Assembly (NCBI GenBank): GCA_913009685.1
Contig: CAJVXP010000020.1
Location: 1 to 41,681, forward strand
DNA: 41,681 nt
Direction: 5' to 3'
Source of the DNA: an uncultured Bacteroidota bacterium
Lineage (GTDB): Bacteria; Bacteroidota; Bacteroidia; Bacteroidales; F082
Shown: piece after piece, positions 8,726 through 16,354 of the stretch
Position numbering within the stretch: position 1 is the first letter of the stretch
How the letters are laid out: each line of letters starts with the position of its first letter
Notes under the pieces: generated by a model
Told to the model about the DNA's origin: nothing
What the model saw: the letters and a program-made list of their open reading frames with translations, nothing else
Database searches by the model: none
Position numbers and translations under genes: made by a program

Positions 8726-9871
8726 TTATCGGTCAATATCAGGAATTACCAAATCGAGAGAACCACTTATGGTAACAAGGTCTGCAATCAGATGTTCCAT
8801 TGCCAAAGTATTCAGAACAAAAAGGTTACTAAAGTTTGGCGAGCGGAATTTAACGCGATAAGGAAACTTTTTCCCGTCGCTTACAATATAAACGCCCAGT
8901 TCGCCACGAGCTGTTTCCACACGCTGGTAATATTCGCCTTCCGGGAGTTTGACAATAGGTTTCATCTTTGCAGTAAAATCTCCTTCCGGAATGTTATCCG
9001 CCACCTGTTCGAGAATATTTAAAGACTCTTCCATCTCTTCCATACGCACGAGATAGCGGGTAAACGAATCTCCTTCATCGTGCAGAATTTCTTTAAAATT
9101 TATTTCATTATAAAGGCCATAGGGAGCCGTTTTACGCACGTCACACGAAAACCCCGAACCTCTGCCCGAAGGACCGGTAACACCAAATGCAATCGCCGTT
9201 TCGCGCGACATATACCCAATTCCTTTGGTCCGGTTATGAAAAATGACATTATCGGTCAACAGCTGTTTGTACTCAGGAAGTTTTTTCCGGAAATACCGGA
9301 CAAATTCCATAATGTGTTTTTGAAAGTTGGGATGAACATCGTGCATCAACCCGCCGGGAGTAACAAAACTGTGCAGCAGACGTGAGCCGAAGGATTCTTC
9401 AAAAATGGCAAGGATTTTTTCCCGGTCGCGCATACCATAAAAAAAGGTTGTCAATGCGCCAAGGTCCATACCAAAAGCACTCCACCACAGGTGATGCGAA
9501 GCAACACGGGAGAGTTCATCCAAAGCTACCCGAATATATTTAACCCGTTCGGGGACTTCAATTTCGAGGGCATTTTCAACAGCAAGACATATTGCTTCAT
9601 TGTTCATGTGAGCGGAGAGATAATCCATACGATCTGTCAGATGAATGATTTGCTTGTAAGTATCTGACTCACTCATCTTTTCAATAGCCCGGTGAATATA
9701 CCCAATATGAGGAACCATATATTTCACGGTTTCTCCGTTCAGGCAGACTTCCAATCTTAAAACACCATGGGTGGACGGATGCTGCGGCCCCATGTTAACA
9801 ATATAATCATCGTCTTCCTTAACGATTATATTTTTGATTATTTCTTCACTCATATCAATTGGAGAGTTCAA
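8726..9871 (-). CDS. nuoD: Complex I 49-kDa-type subunit D, quinone-binding
   Basis: This 381-residue subunit is related to the large subunit of [NiFe] hydrogenase and lines the quinone cavity with NuoB and NuoH. The quinone-site loop [17 protein letters not shown] is near the N-terminus, then [11 protein letters not shown] and the [19 protein letters not shown] segment. Hydrogenase nickel ligands are absent, as expected. nuoD is separate from nuoC, unlike the fused nuoCD of Bacteroides and E. coli. The long frame overlaps nuoC by 17 bases; an internal ATG at 9851-9853 (MSEEIIKN) would remove that overlap and may be the real start. Confidence 0.95.
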   Translation of the reverse strand: MNSPIDMSEEIIKNIIVKEDDDYIVNMGPQHPSTHGVLRLEVCLNGETVKYMVPHIGYIHRAIEKMSESDTYKQIIHLTDRMDYLSAHMNNEAICLAVENALEIEVPERVKYIRVALDELSRVASHHLWWSAFGMDLGALTTFFYGMRDREKILAIFEESFGSRLLHSFVTPGGLMHDVHPNFQKHIMEFVRYFRKKLPEYKQLLTDNVIFHNRTKGIGYMSRETAIAFGVTGPSGRGSGFSCDVRKTAPYGLYNEINFKEILHDEGDSFTRYLVRMEEMEESLNILEQVADNIPEGDFTAKMKPIVKLPEGEYYQRVETARGELGVYIVSDGKKFPYRVKFRSPNFSNLFVLNTLAMEHLIADLVTISGSLDLVIPDIDR

Positions 9872-10319
9872 TTATATTTATTTCGTCTTTAAAATCTTTT
9901 CGCAAAGGGAAACCATATCCCTCTTCTAAAAACAATCTCCGCAAATCAGGATGATGGTTAAACCGGATACCAAACAGGTCGAACACCTCCCTTTCATGAA
10001 ATTCGGCAGTAACCCATACATCCGAAATGGTATCGATTACAGGGTTATCCCGTTCTTCAAGATAGGCTTTCACCACCACAAAATCGTGGGTAGAAGTGGA
10101 TTCCAGGTGATAAACCACCATAAGCTTCGTAAGATAATCAACTGCCGTAAGGCTGATAAGGTAATCGAAAGGAATATTATCGTTTTTTCTCAGTTTCTGT
10201 GCCGTTTCGTGCCACTTATCCAAAGGAACCACAACTTCCGTGTATTGTTTACCCTCTTCAATAGTTGCAAAAGGGATTAAATCGGCGAGAAAAGTTTTCA
10301 ATTCTTCTTTATTTTTCAT
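9855..10319 (-). CDS. nuoC: Complex I 30-kDa-type subunit C
   Basis: This subunit of about 154 residues carries the NuoC signature [20 protein letters not shown], followed by [15 protein letters not shown]. It is a peripheral-arm scaffold bound to NuoD and NuoI with no cofactor of its own. The open frame can be extended upstream to 10367 (170 residues), but that would overlap nuoB by 59 bases with a non-conserved MRLKRR start. I prefer the ATG at 10317-10319 (MKNKEELK), which leaves an 11-base overlap. The upstream alternative cannot be excluded. Confidence 0.92.
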   Translation of the reverse strand: MKNKEELKTFLADLIPFATIEEGKQYTEVVVPLDKWHETAQKLRKNDNIPFDYLISLTAVDYLTKLMVVYHLESTSTHDFVVVKAYLEERDNPVIDTISDVWVTAEFHEREVFDLFGIRFNHHPDLRRLFLEEGYGFPLRKDFKDEINIIELSN

Positions 10320-10890
10320 CGGCTCCGGATTTTTCACCATCATTGTTATTCTTCTTTTTAGCCGCAATGGATTTAGTTTTAATTTTACGCTGAAGCTGCA
10401 TTACACCATATAATAAAGCTTCCGGTCTGGGAGGACATCCCGGGACGTAAACATCCACAGGCAACACGTGATCAACGCCACGCACTACCGAATAGTTATT
10501 ATAGTAAAAAGGACCTCCTGAGACGGCACAGGCACCCATAGCAATAACATATTTCGGCTCGGCCATTTGATCGTAAAGCCGTTTTAAAATGGGAACCATT
10601 TTATGAACAATAGTTCCAGCCACAACGATAACATCTGCTTGTCGCGGGCTTGCACGATAAACTTCAATCCCAAAACGGGCAAAATCGTATCGCGAGGCAC
10701 CGGCGGCCATCATTTCAATACCACAACAACTTGTAGCAAAGGTTAATGGCCAAATGGAATTAGACCGTCCCCAGTTTAATACATTATCGATGGTGGTTAA
10801 AAAAACGTTATCTCCCAATTCATTCAAGGACTCCAGAGTTTCATTATCTTTGAAATCCTCGTTTTTCATCGATTTGATTTTTACACCCAT
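10309..10890 (-). CDS. nuoB: Complex I subunit B, cluster N2 carrier
   Basis: NuoB carries [4Fe-4S] cluster N2, the last redox centre before quinone. The four ligands are visible (numbered from an upstream start at 10911): C62 and C63 in [13 protein letters not shown]128 in [10 protein letters not shown] and C159 in [10 protein letters not shown]. The frame is open to 10911 (200 residues), overlapping nuoA by 31 bases. The start at 10890 ([13 protein letters not shown], 193 residues) fits the usual bacterial NuoB N-terminus better. The tail after QRKIKTKS ([16 protein letters not shown]) is a low-complexity charged extension. Confidence 0.95.
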   Translation of the reverse strand: MGVKIKSMKNEDFKDNETLESLNELGDNVFLTTIDNVLNWGRSNSIWPLTFATSCCGIEMMAAGASRYDFARFGIEVYRASPRQADVIVVAGTIVHKMVPILKRLYDQMAEPKYVIAMGACAVSGGPFYYNNYSVVRGVDHVLPVDVYVPGCPPRPEALLYGVMQLQRKIKTKSIAAKKKNNNDGEKSGADEK

Positions 10891-11231
10891 TTCAGCGCTC
10901 CTTTCTTCCATGCATACAAAAGTCCAAGGCCCAGAATGAAAAAGAAAATAATGATCTCAACGAATGCCTGCAGGCCTATAGATTTCATTACCACCCCCCA
11001 GGGAAAAAGAAAGACCGTCTCAACATCAAAAACGAGAAAAATAATGGCAAACAGATAGTACCCCACATGGAACTGAATCCACGTAGGCCCTTCTGTAGGA
11101 ATACCACATTCGTACGGTTCAAATTTCTGGGTGTTAAAAGACCTCGGAGCAACGATTGAAGCGAACACAATGCCCCCGCCAACCAGGACAAGAGCAATGA
11201 TAAAAAATAAAATTAATGATTCTCCGTTCAT
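10881..11231 (-). CDS. nuoA: Complex I subunit A, first gene of the nuo operon
   Basis: This 116-residue protein has three membrane helices. The family signatures are the loop motif [10 protein letters not shown] (the loop near the quinone site) and the acidic third-helix motif [14 protein letters not shown]. NuoA packs against NuoH and NuoJ at the junction of the two arms. It is the promoter-proximal gene of A-B-C-D-H-I-J-K-L-M-N. The ATG (11229-11231) lies about 38 bases after a plausible -7 element at 11270-11277. No nuoE, nuoF or nuoG is present anywhere in the window. Confidence 0.95.
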   Translation of the reverse strand: MNGESLILFFIIALVLVGGGIVFASIVAPRSFNTQKFEPYECGIPTEGPTWIQFHVGYYLFAIIFLVFDVETVFLFPWGVVMKSIGLQAFVEIIIFFFILGLGLLYAWKKGALKWV

Positions 11232-11459
11232 ATATTATCTATAAAGATTTTTAGATAAAAAATTTGCTGCGAATGTAGAATATAATTCATATTGAATTAT
11301 TTCGATTTTATAATATTTTTAACGGAAACTGTTATTTATTTATAGTCTAAATTAATAAATGCATGAAAAACCAAGTGGTAACATAGGTTTGTGATTAAAT
11401 ATAGTCTCAGCTTCCGTTTGAAACAGGACAAACTGCAGGAAACGCATATATTTTCCGGG
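11232..11459 (-). promoter_or_regulatory. Intergenic region with candidate nuo promoter (-7 element at 11277-11270)
   Basis: On the minus strand 11277-11270 reads TACATTCG, one mismatch from the Bacteroidota -7 consensus TAnnTTTG, followed by CAGCAAAT, a common start-site context. No clear -33 TTTG is seen. The rest of this 228-bp A/T-rich gap holds no open frame or repeat that I can recognise. It also separates nuoA from the end of the upstream response regulator, and I see no strong terminator in it. Confidence 0.5.
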
Positions 11460-12872
11460 TTAACTATTCCAGTTGTATTTTTTCATCCGGCGATCCAATG
11501 CCTGCCAGGTAATATTCAGTAAATCAGCAGCTTTCGATTTGTTATTTCCGGCTTGTTCCAGCGCTTTCCGGATGAGTTGCCGTTCGTTTTCTTCCAGGTC
11601 GAGACTGGTATCCGGGACAAAACCGGAAGTGTTTTCTGAAATATCAGAGGACATTGTTCTCTTCTGCCCTGCTGCGTACGTGTGGGAAAGCTGCAAATGC
11701 CGGATAAGCAACTCATCGCCTTCACACAAAATCACAGCCCGCTCAATGATATTTCTGAGTTCGCGAATGTTTCCTGGAAAATCATAGGTCATCATTTTTT
11801 CCATAGCTTCTTTATCCAGCTTTAACGAAGATTTACCAAATTGCCGGGCATACATCTTCAGATAATAATCGCACAAAGCGGGAATATCTTCTTTCCGGGT
11901 TCGCAATGCCGGGATATTAATCACAAAAATATTCAGCCGGTGAAACAAGTCAGGCCGGAATTTATTTTCATTGGCCAGTTTTTCCAGATCTGTATTAGAT
12001 GCGGCAATAACCCTTACATCAACATGTTTGCTCTGGCGTGAGCCTATTTTACTCACCTTTCTTTCTTCAAGTACCCGCAACAGCTTTGCCTGTTGTATCA
12101 GGGGCATATCACTGATTTCATCGAGAAACAAAGTGCCACCGTCAGCAATCTCAAACCAGCCTTCTTTGTCAGCTTCTGCGCCGGTAAAAGCCCCTTTTTT
12201 ATGACCGAAAAACTCACTTTCAAAAAGGGATTCGGGAATGGCCGAACAGTTCACCGAATAAAACATTTTATTACTCCGGCTGCTTAAATAATGGATACCG
12301 TGGGCAACCAATTCTTTACCCGTACCGCTTTCACCCAAAACAAGTACTGAGGTATTGGGTGTTTGCGCTACTTTGGTCATCATCCCAATCATTTCGGTCA
12401 TAGCCTTACTATTTCCCACAAGCTGAACGCCAATATTCTCCAATAATTTTTTCGAAAGAATATCCCTGCTTGACTTTACTGCTTTCAGCTCACTATTTAG
12501 CTGAATGAAACGTTGGGTGCGGACTATTGCTTTGTAAACATCGGCAAGGCGAAAGGGTTTGGCAAAATAATCGACAGCCCCTTTGCGCATGGCCTCAATC
12601 ACCGTATTCATGTCGCCATGCCCCGAAATCATAATTACCTCCACAAGGGGATGCAATTTTTTGATCTCATGCAGTAAATCCAGGCCGTTCATTCCGGGCA
12701 GACGTATATCGAGAATGGCAATATCCGGCGCATGTTCTTTTACCAGTTCCAGGGCTTTGAAAGGATGACTTGCACAAAAGACTTTGAACTTTTTATTTTT
12801 CAGAAACTCTTCAATTTCATCCACAAAACGCTGTTCGTCATCAACAACGAGAATGCTTAATTTTTTATTCAT
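11460..12872 (-). CDS. Sigma-54-dependent response regulator, NtrC family (REC-AAA+-Fis)
   Basis: This 470-residue protein has three domains. The receiver domain (1-120) has acidic pocket D11, D12, phosphoacceptor D55 and K105. The AAA+ sigma-54 activation domain (about 150-375) has Walker A GESGTGKE (180-187), the sigma-54 contact loop GAFTGA (227-232) and Walker B LFLDEI (248-253). A Fis-type helix-turn-helix sits at the C-terminus (NNKSKAADLLNITWQALDRR). It is expected to activate RNA polymerase carrying RpoN when phosphorylated. It begins 3 bases after the histidine kinase gene, its likely partner. Candidate targets in this window are the sigma-54-like sites at 30346-30361 and 38858-38873. 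Confidence 0.95.
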   Translation of the reverse strand: MNKKLSILVVDDEQRFVDEIEEFLKNKKFKVFCASHPFKALELVKEHAPDIAILDIRLPGMNGLDLLHEIKKLHPLVEVIMISGHGDMNTVIEAMRKGAVDYFAKPFRLADVYKAIVRTQRFIQLNSELKAVKSSRDILSKKLLENIGVQLVGNSKAMTEMIGMMTKVAQTPNTSVLVLGESGTGKELVAHGIHYLSSRSNKMFYSVNCSAIPESLFESEFFGHKKGAFTGAEADKEGWFEIADGGTLFLDEISDMPLIQQAKLLRVLEERKVSKIGSRQSKHVDVRVIAASNTDLEKLANENKFRPDLFHRLNIFVINIPALRTRKEDIPALCDYYLKMYARQFGKSSLKLDKEAMEKMMTYDFPGNIRELRNIIERAVILCEGDELLIRHLQLSHTYAAGQKRTMSSDISENTSGFVPDTSLDLEENERQLIRKALEQAGNNKSKAADLLNITWQALDRRMKKYNWNS

Positions 12873-12875
12873 AAT

Positions 12876-15104
12876 TTAATTTTTCAAAGGTAACAGAATT
12901 AAAAATTCCGTAAACTCTCCTTCTTTGCTTTGTACCTCAATCTTTCCACCATATTCTTTCACAATGCCGTAGGAAATGGAGAGGCCGAGCCCGGTTCCTT
13001 TTTCTTCATCTTTGGTAGTAAAAAAAGGATCAAAAATATTGGGTAAATGTTTTCTGGAGATGCCCGTTCCATTATCTCTGACAAGAATTTCACAAAGTTC
13101 GTTATTCCGTTTACAGCTAATTACAATTTTCTTTCCATATAGGGCATCATTTATCAATTTTTCTTTTTCTTCCACGGCATAGCGGGCATTAGAAAGCAGA
13201 TTCAGAAAAACCTGTTCCAGCCGGTACGGGTTTCCCACTACGACGAACAAATCATCTGCAAAATCCAGATGCAAATCTATTTGATGGTCTTTTAGCTGCA
13301 TTTTAACAAGTGATAAAGCATTGTTGATCACTTTAATAACATCCACATCCTCTTTAAGGGCTTCCTGTTGATCACGTGAGAAGATGCGGACATGCTGTAT
13401 TATCTGGTTGATACGTTCGATGTCCTTGAAAAGAATCAGGAATTTATCCTGGATATATTTTTCATCGAGAGTACCTTCGGCCATGCGTATCAGGATGTTA
13501 TCGAGTCCCATGGAGATGCCTCCCAACGGTTGGTTCACTTCGTGTGAAAGGCCGGCTGATAGCTCTCCTATATACTCCAGTTTCGATTTCTGCACCAACA
13601 GTTGCTGCTGCTGCTTTACTTTTTGTACTTCCCGGGAAACCCGTTCTTCTAACTCTGTGTTAAGATTATTCAGTTCATATTCGGCTTTTTTCCGGGCACT
13701 GATATCCGACATAAATACCAGGCAGGCATCCTCCTCATCCCACAAGATATTGTTGGTTTTAAGCTCTACCCATTTAACTTTACCTGTTGCAGAAAACAAA
13801 CGGACATCGATAAATTCTGTTCCCTCTCTTTCCTGTATTGAGGAGAAGAATCTATCCAGCAAATTTTTATCCTCCTTATGGACAAAATTAAGCAGGCTGC
13901 TGCCAATAAGTTTACCGGGAGTATTTTCAAGGATTTCAAGGGTCTTGGGATTTATCATGATAATTTTTCTATCAATAATCAGGATAATTCCATTGTTGGC
14001 ATTTTCAAAAATGAGCCGGTATTTTTCTTCACTTTCCCGCAGCCGTATTTCTGCCAACCGGCGCTCGGCAATCTCCTTTTCCATCTCTTTGGTACGTTGT
14101 CTGACCCGTTGTTCGAGGTGTACATTCAGCTCGCGCAATTCATTTTCCACCTGTTTGCGGTAAATTGCAGCGCCAAGGTTATGTGCAAGCGTTTCGAGGG
14201 CACCCATTTCCGCCTCCGACCATATCCTCTCATCTTTACAATCATCCAGACCGATAAACCCCCACCATTTCCCCTGTACATAGATAGGCATGGAAAGGAT
14301 AGAAATAATACCCTGTTCGTGGAGAACGTTTCGCTCTTCCTCTACCGGCAAATTTTTAACCAGACTATGAATGAATTCGTGGCTCTGCATTACTTTCACC
14401 CATCTGACAAAGATGGGGTCATCAAAATATAGTCGAGCCAAAACAGGATTATCAATTTCAGGCGTTACGCCACCCTGAACCCATTCGTAAACCTGGGAAG
14501 TATAAGGTTTCCCCTGTTCATCCTCAAAATTCTGAAAAATGTAAACCCGTGATGAATCTGTGGCATCTCCGATAAGGTTGAGTACTTTCATGACAGAAAC
14601 CCGGTTAAACCCTTCCTGAAAGAAAATAGCGGTTACATGAGCTAATGTACGCAAAATTGTCTCACTTTTCCGCTGTTCATTCTCCGCAACCCATCTTTTC
14701 TCCTCCTCTTCCCTGACTTTTTTATCCAACAAAATATCATTAGCCTGCTCTCCGATAGTTTTAAGCAGGTGGGCTGAGTCCACAGGCTTTAACAGATAAG
14801 CTTTTACACCCAGTTCGATAGCACTCAGAAAATAACGCGGTTCGCCAAATGCGGACAAGATGATAATTCGGATATTTTTATCTAACTCCCTGATTTTAGC
14901 AATCATATCAAGGCCATCCATCACAGGCATCCTTACATCTGTAAGCACAATATCAGGATGGTAGGTTTTGTACTTTTCCAACCCTTCAAGGCCGTTGGAA
15001 GCTACGTAAACTTTTTCGATGGAATATTCGAGAATCTTTTGATAAATATTTCTTAAAGTACCATCATCCTCAACATACAGCAACGAAACATTCAGCTTAT
15101 CCAT
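12876..15104 (-). CDS. Soluble histidine kinase with N-terminal receiver domain (REC-GAF-PAS-HisKA-HATPase)
   Basis: The 742-residue protein has no signal peptide or membrane helix, so it is probably cytoplasmic. Domain order: receiver (1-120; D56 phosphoacceptor in LTDVRMP, K106), GAF-like sensor (about 150-320), coiled-coil linker (320-355), PAS (about 358-475), second coiled coil (480-510), HisKA with H521 in GLSHEVNQPLGG, and HATPase (630-740) with DNGTG, FDPFFTTK and GTGLGLSIS. A receiver at the N-terminus rather than the C-terminus suggests its activity is gated by another kinase. It lies between the DUF218 gene (18 bp) and the sigma-54 activator (3 bp), all on one strand. Confidence 0.93.
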   Translation of the reverse strand: MDKLNVSLLYVEDDGTLRNIYQKILEYSIEKVYVASNGLEGLEKYKTYHPDIVLTDVRMPVMDGLDMIAKIRELDKNIRIIILSAFGEPRYFLSAIELGVKAYLLKPVDSAHLLKTIGEQANDILLDKKVREEEEKRWVAENEQRKSETILRTLAHVTAIFFQEGFNRVSVMKVLNLIGDATDSSRVYIFQNFEDEQGKPYTSQVYEWVQGGVTPEIDNPVLARLYFDDPIFVRWVKVMQSHEFIHSLVKNLPVEEERNVLHEQGIISILSMPIYVQGKWWGFIGLDDCKDERIWSEAEMGALETLAHNLGAAIYRKQVENELRELNVHLEQRVRQRTKEMEKEIAERRLAEIRLRESEEKYRLIFENANNGIILIIDRKIIMINPKTLEILENTPGKLIGSSLLNFVHKEDKNLLDRFFSSIQEREGTEFIDVRLFSATGKVKWVELKTNNILWDEEDACLVFMSDISARKKAEYELNNLNTELEERVSREVQKVKQQQQLLVQKSKLEYIGELSAGLSHEVNQPLGGISMGLDNILIRMAEGTLDEKYIQDKFLILFKDIERINQIIQHVRIFSRDQQEALKEDVDVIKVINNALSLVKMQLKDHQIDLHLDFADDLFVVVGNPYRLEQVFLNLLSNARYAVEEKEKLINDALYGKKIVISCKRNNELCEILVRDNGTGISRKHLPNIFDPFFTTKDEEKGTGLGLSISYGIVKEYGGKIEVQSKEGEFTEFLILLPLKN

Positions 15105-15122
15105 AGCCCCTTTTTTGTCAGA

Positions 15123-15863
15123 TTATTTAAACTCACTATCATTTTTCCGGCGGAGCTGCCGGATACTGTCAATCGTATAGCCCTCTTTTAATCGTTTCTC
15201 AAAAACCTTGTAATCCGGATGGAAAAAAGCCCACACGTAGTTAAACGCCACGAATTCATTGCTCACATTCCTGAATCCCTTACTGGATTTCCACCAGTGT
15301 TCCGGGTCAAAAGTCTTGTCCGTATCGGCAATAACACCTATAATATATGCATCACCAAAAGCCCGTTCAAACAACAAATGGGTACGGCGGGAATGCACGC
15401 CAACGGAATAAATGTTAAACGTTTTTCTCCAACCGGGATGCTTTTCAAACAAAATCCGGGTAGCCACAGCCGTATTATAAGTCCGGTTAATGGTAACCGT
15501 CCGTGGGATAACCGCCTGATAAATACTATCTTTAAATCCATCCCCTCTGATGACGGCCCCGGCGCCTTCGGCCGTATTTTTAAACGCCACATAATCCTGC
15601 CATTGTGTAATAGGTAATCCTGTAACAATCAAATGCTTATACCCATTATTTTCATAAAAATCCACTGCATTTTTTAAGGCATAATCCTCTATCCACCCTT
15701 CTACCACAAGCGTTTTGGCTTTTACCGGATGGCTAAGCGATAACCAACTACAAACATTTCCCAGCCAAATCCTGTACAGCAGCATCAACATCAGCAATAA
15801 AACCAGCCATCCGGAGAACGTCAGACAACGGCAATATCTCTTAACAACAAGGCGGAATTTCAT
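15123..15863 (-). CDS. DUF218 (SanA/ElyC/YdcF-type) membrane-anchored envelope protein
   Basis: From the ATG at 15861-15863 this is a 246-residue protein starting MKFRLVVKRYCRC, followed by one hydrophobic helix (WLVLLLMLMLLYRIWL) and an extracytoplasmic DUF218 domain (KTLVVEGWIEDYALKNAV, HLIVTG, NTAVATRILFEKHP, YSVGVHSRR). The open frame extends to 15929, but the likely promoter at 15899-15906 lies inside that extension, so the shorter start is preferred. Related proteins (SanA, ElyC) affect envelope permeability and peptidoglycan precursors in E. coli; the reaction is unknown. It appears to be the first gene of an operon with the kinase and sigma-54 activator. Confidence 0.8.
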   Translation of the reverse strand: MKFRLVVKRYCRCLTFSGWLVLLLMLMLLYRIWLGNVCSWLSLSHPVKAKTLVVEGWIEDYALKNAVDFYENNGYKHLIVTGLPITQWQDYVAFKNTAEGAGAVIRGDGFKDSIYQAVIPRTVTINRTYNTAVATRILFEKHPGWRKTFNIYSVGVHSRRTHLLFERAFGDAYIIGVIADTDKTFDPEHWWKSSKGFRNVSNEFVAFNYVWAFFHPDYKVFEKRLKEGYTIDSIRQLRRKNDSEFK

Positions 15864-15869
15864 GATATT

Positions 15870-15897
15870 TTTGTGATTAAGAATATCTTTACTTTTG
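15870..15897 (+). promoter_or_regulatory. Promoter reading toward the pdxH remnant
   Basis: TTTG at 15870-15873, a 16-base spacer and TACTTTTG at 15890-15897 match the Bacteroidota -33/-7 consensus. The expected start near 15903 would give a leader of about 50 bases before the ATG at 15952 of the decayed pdxH gene. Confidence 0.6.
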
Positions 15898-15898
15898 T

Positions 15899-15906
15899 CA
15901 AAAATA
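15899..15906 (-). promoter_or_regulatory. -7 element of the DUF218-kinase-activator operon
   Basis: The minus strand reads TATTTTTG, a full match to TAnnTTTG, 36 bases before the ATG at 15863. No good -33 box is seen. It is one base away from an opposite-strand -7 element at 15890-15897, so the two promoters face and overlap each other. Confidence 0.5.
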
Positions 15907-15951
15907 GTAATTTTTATCAGCGCATTCACATGCGATTATTTTAATTTCCCA

Positions 15952-16198
15952 ATGGATTTATCTGATTTACGACGTTATTTCGGGAAAGATTCCGCCAAAA
16001 AAAGGCTGACCCGGCAATACCTTTTCGCTGTTCGGGACATGGATAGAAGAAGCCGTTGCAACGGGCACCTCCGAAGCCAATACCATGGTTTTACCTGCCT
16101 GCTGAGACGGCTACAGTTTGATTCCCGGCAGATTTGAATTTTGGCAGGGAGGACGCGGTACAGACGGCATCACCCTTTGTACATGCAAAAAGTATTAA
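15952..16198 (+). pseudogene. pdxH: Remnant of pyridoxamine 5'-phosphate oxidase (pdxH), frameshifted and internally deleted
   Basis: Fragments of PdxH, which makes pyridoxal 5'-phosphate from PNP/PMP, lie in order but in different frames. From 15952 frame 1 reads MDLSDLRRYFGKDSAKKRL (family: LRREYxKGGLRR). Then frame 3 gives PAIPF, and frame 2 from 16016 gives LFGTWIEEAVATGTSEANTM, the N-terminal helix expected before the FMN-binding barrel. After MVLPAC a stop (16103-16105) is followed in frame by DGYSLIPGRFEFWQGG, the C-terminal substrate-site segment (family: IEFWQGG). About 120 central residues, most of the catalytic core, are missing. A final frameshift gives RYRRHHPLY in place of RLHDR. 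It cannot be functional. PLP must come from another route or another copy. Confidence 0.82.
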
Positions 16199-16237
16199 AA
16201 TATTTCATAAACAACAACCCTGTGTATTAATTTTTTA

Positions 16238-16269
16238 TATATTTGCCCGATTAAAAGAGTCCTTTTAAT
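16238..16269 (+). promoter_or_regulatory. rho promoter -7 element and leader hairpin
   Basis: TATATTTG at 16238-16245 matches the -7 consensus and implies a leader of about 105 bases before the rho ATG. At the start of that leader 16250-16257 (ATTAAAAG) pairs with 16262-16269 (CTTTTAAT) around a 4-base loop, followed by a short T run. The hairpin resembles a weak attenuator. rho is autoregulated by attenuation in E. coli; that role here is inference. Confidence 0.5.
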
Positions 16270-16354
16270 TTTTCCTAAAGAAAAAGATTTCACAAAGTTT
16301 TTAAGCCCAAATTAATCGGATGACCTTCTCAATAAAAAATAAATTTTTAATTAC

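Noticed and set aside
10320-10367. Longer NuoC N-terminus ([10 protein letters not shown]...)
   Set aside because: It overlaps nuoB by 59 bases and does not resemble NuoC starts; the ATG at 10319 is more economical.
13384-14163. Plus-strand open frame (259 codons) inside the histidine kinase gene
   Set aside because: Its serine- and arginine-rich translation is the reverse complement of the kinase PAS/HisKA coding sequence, which has clear motifs.
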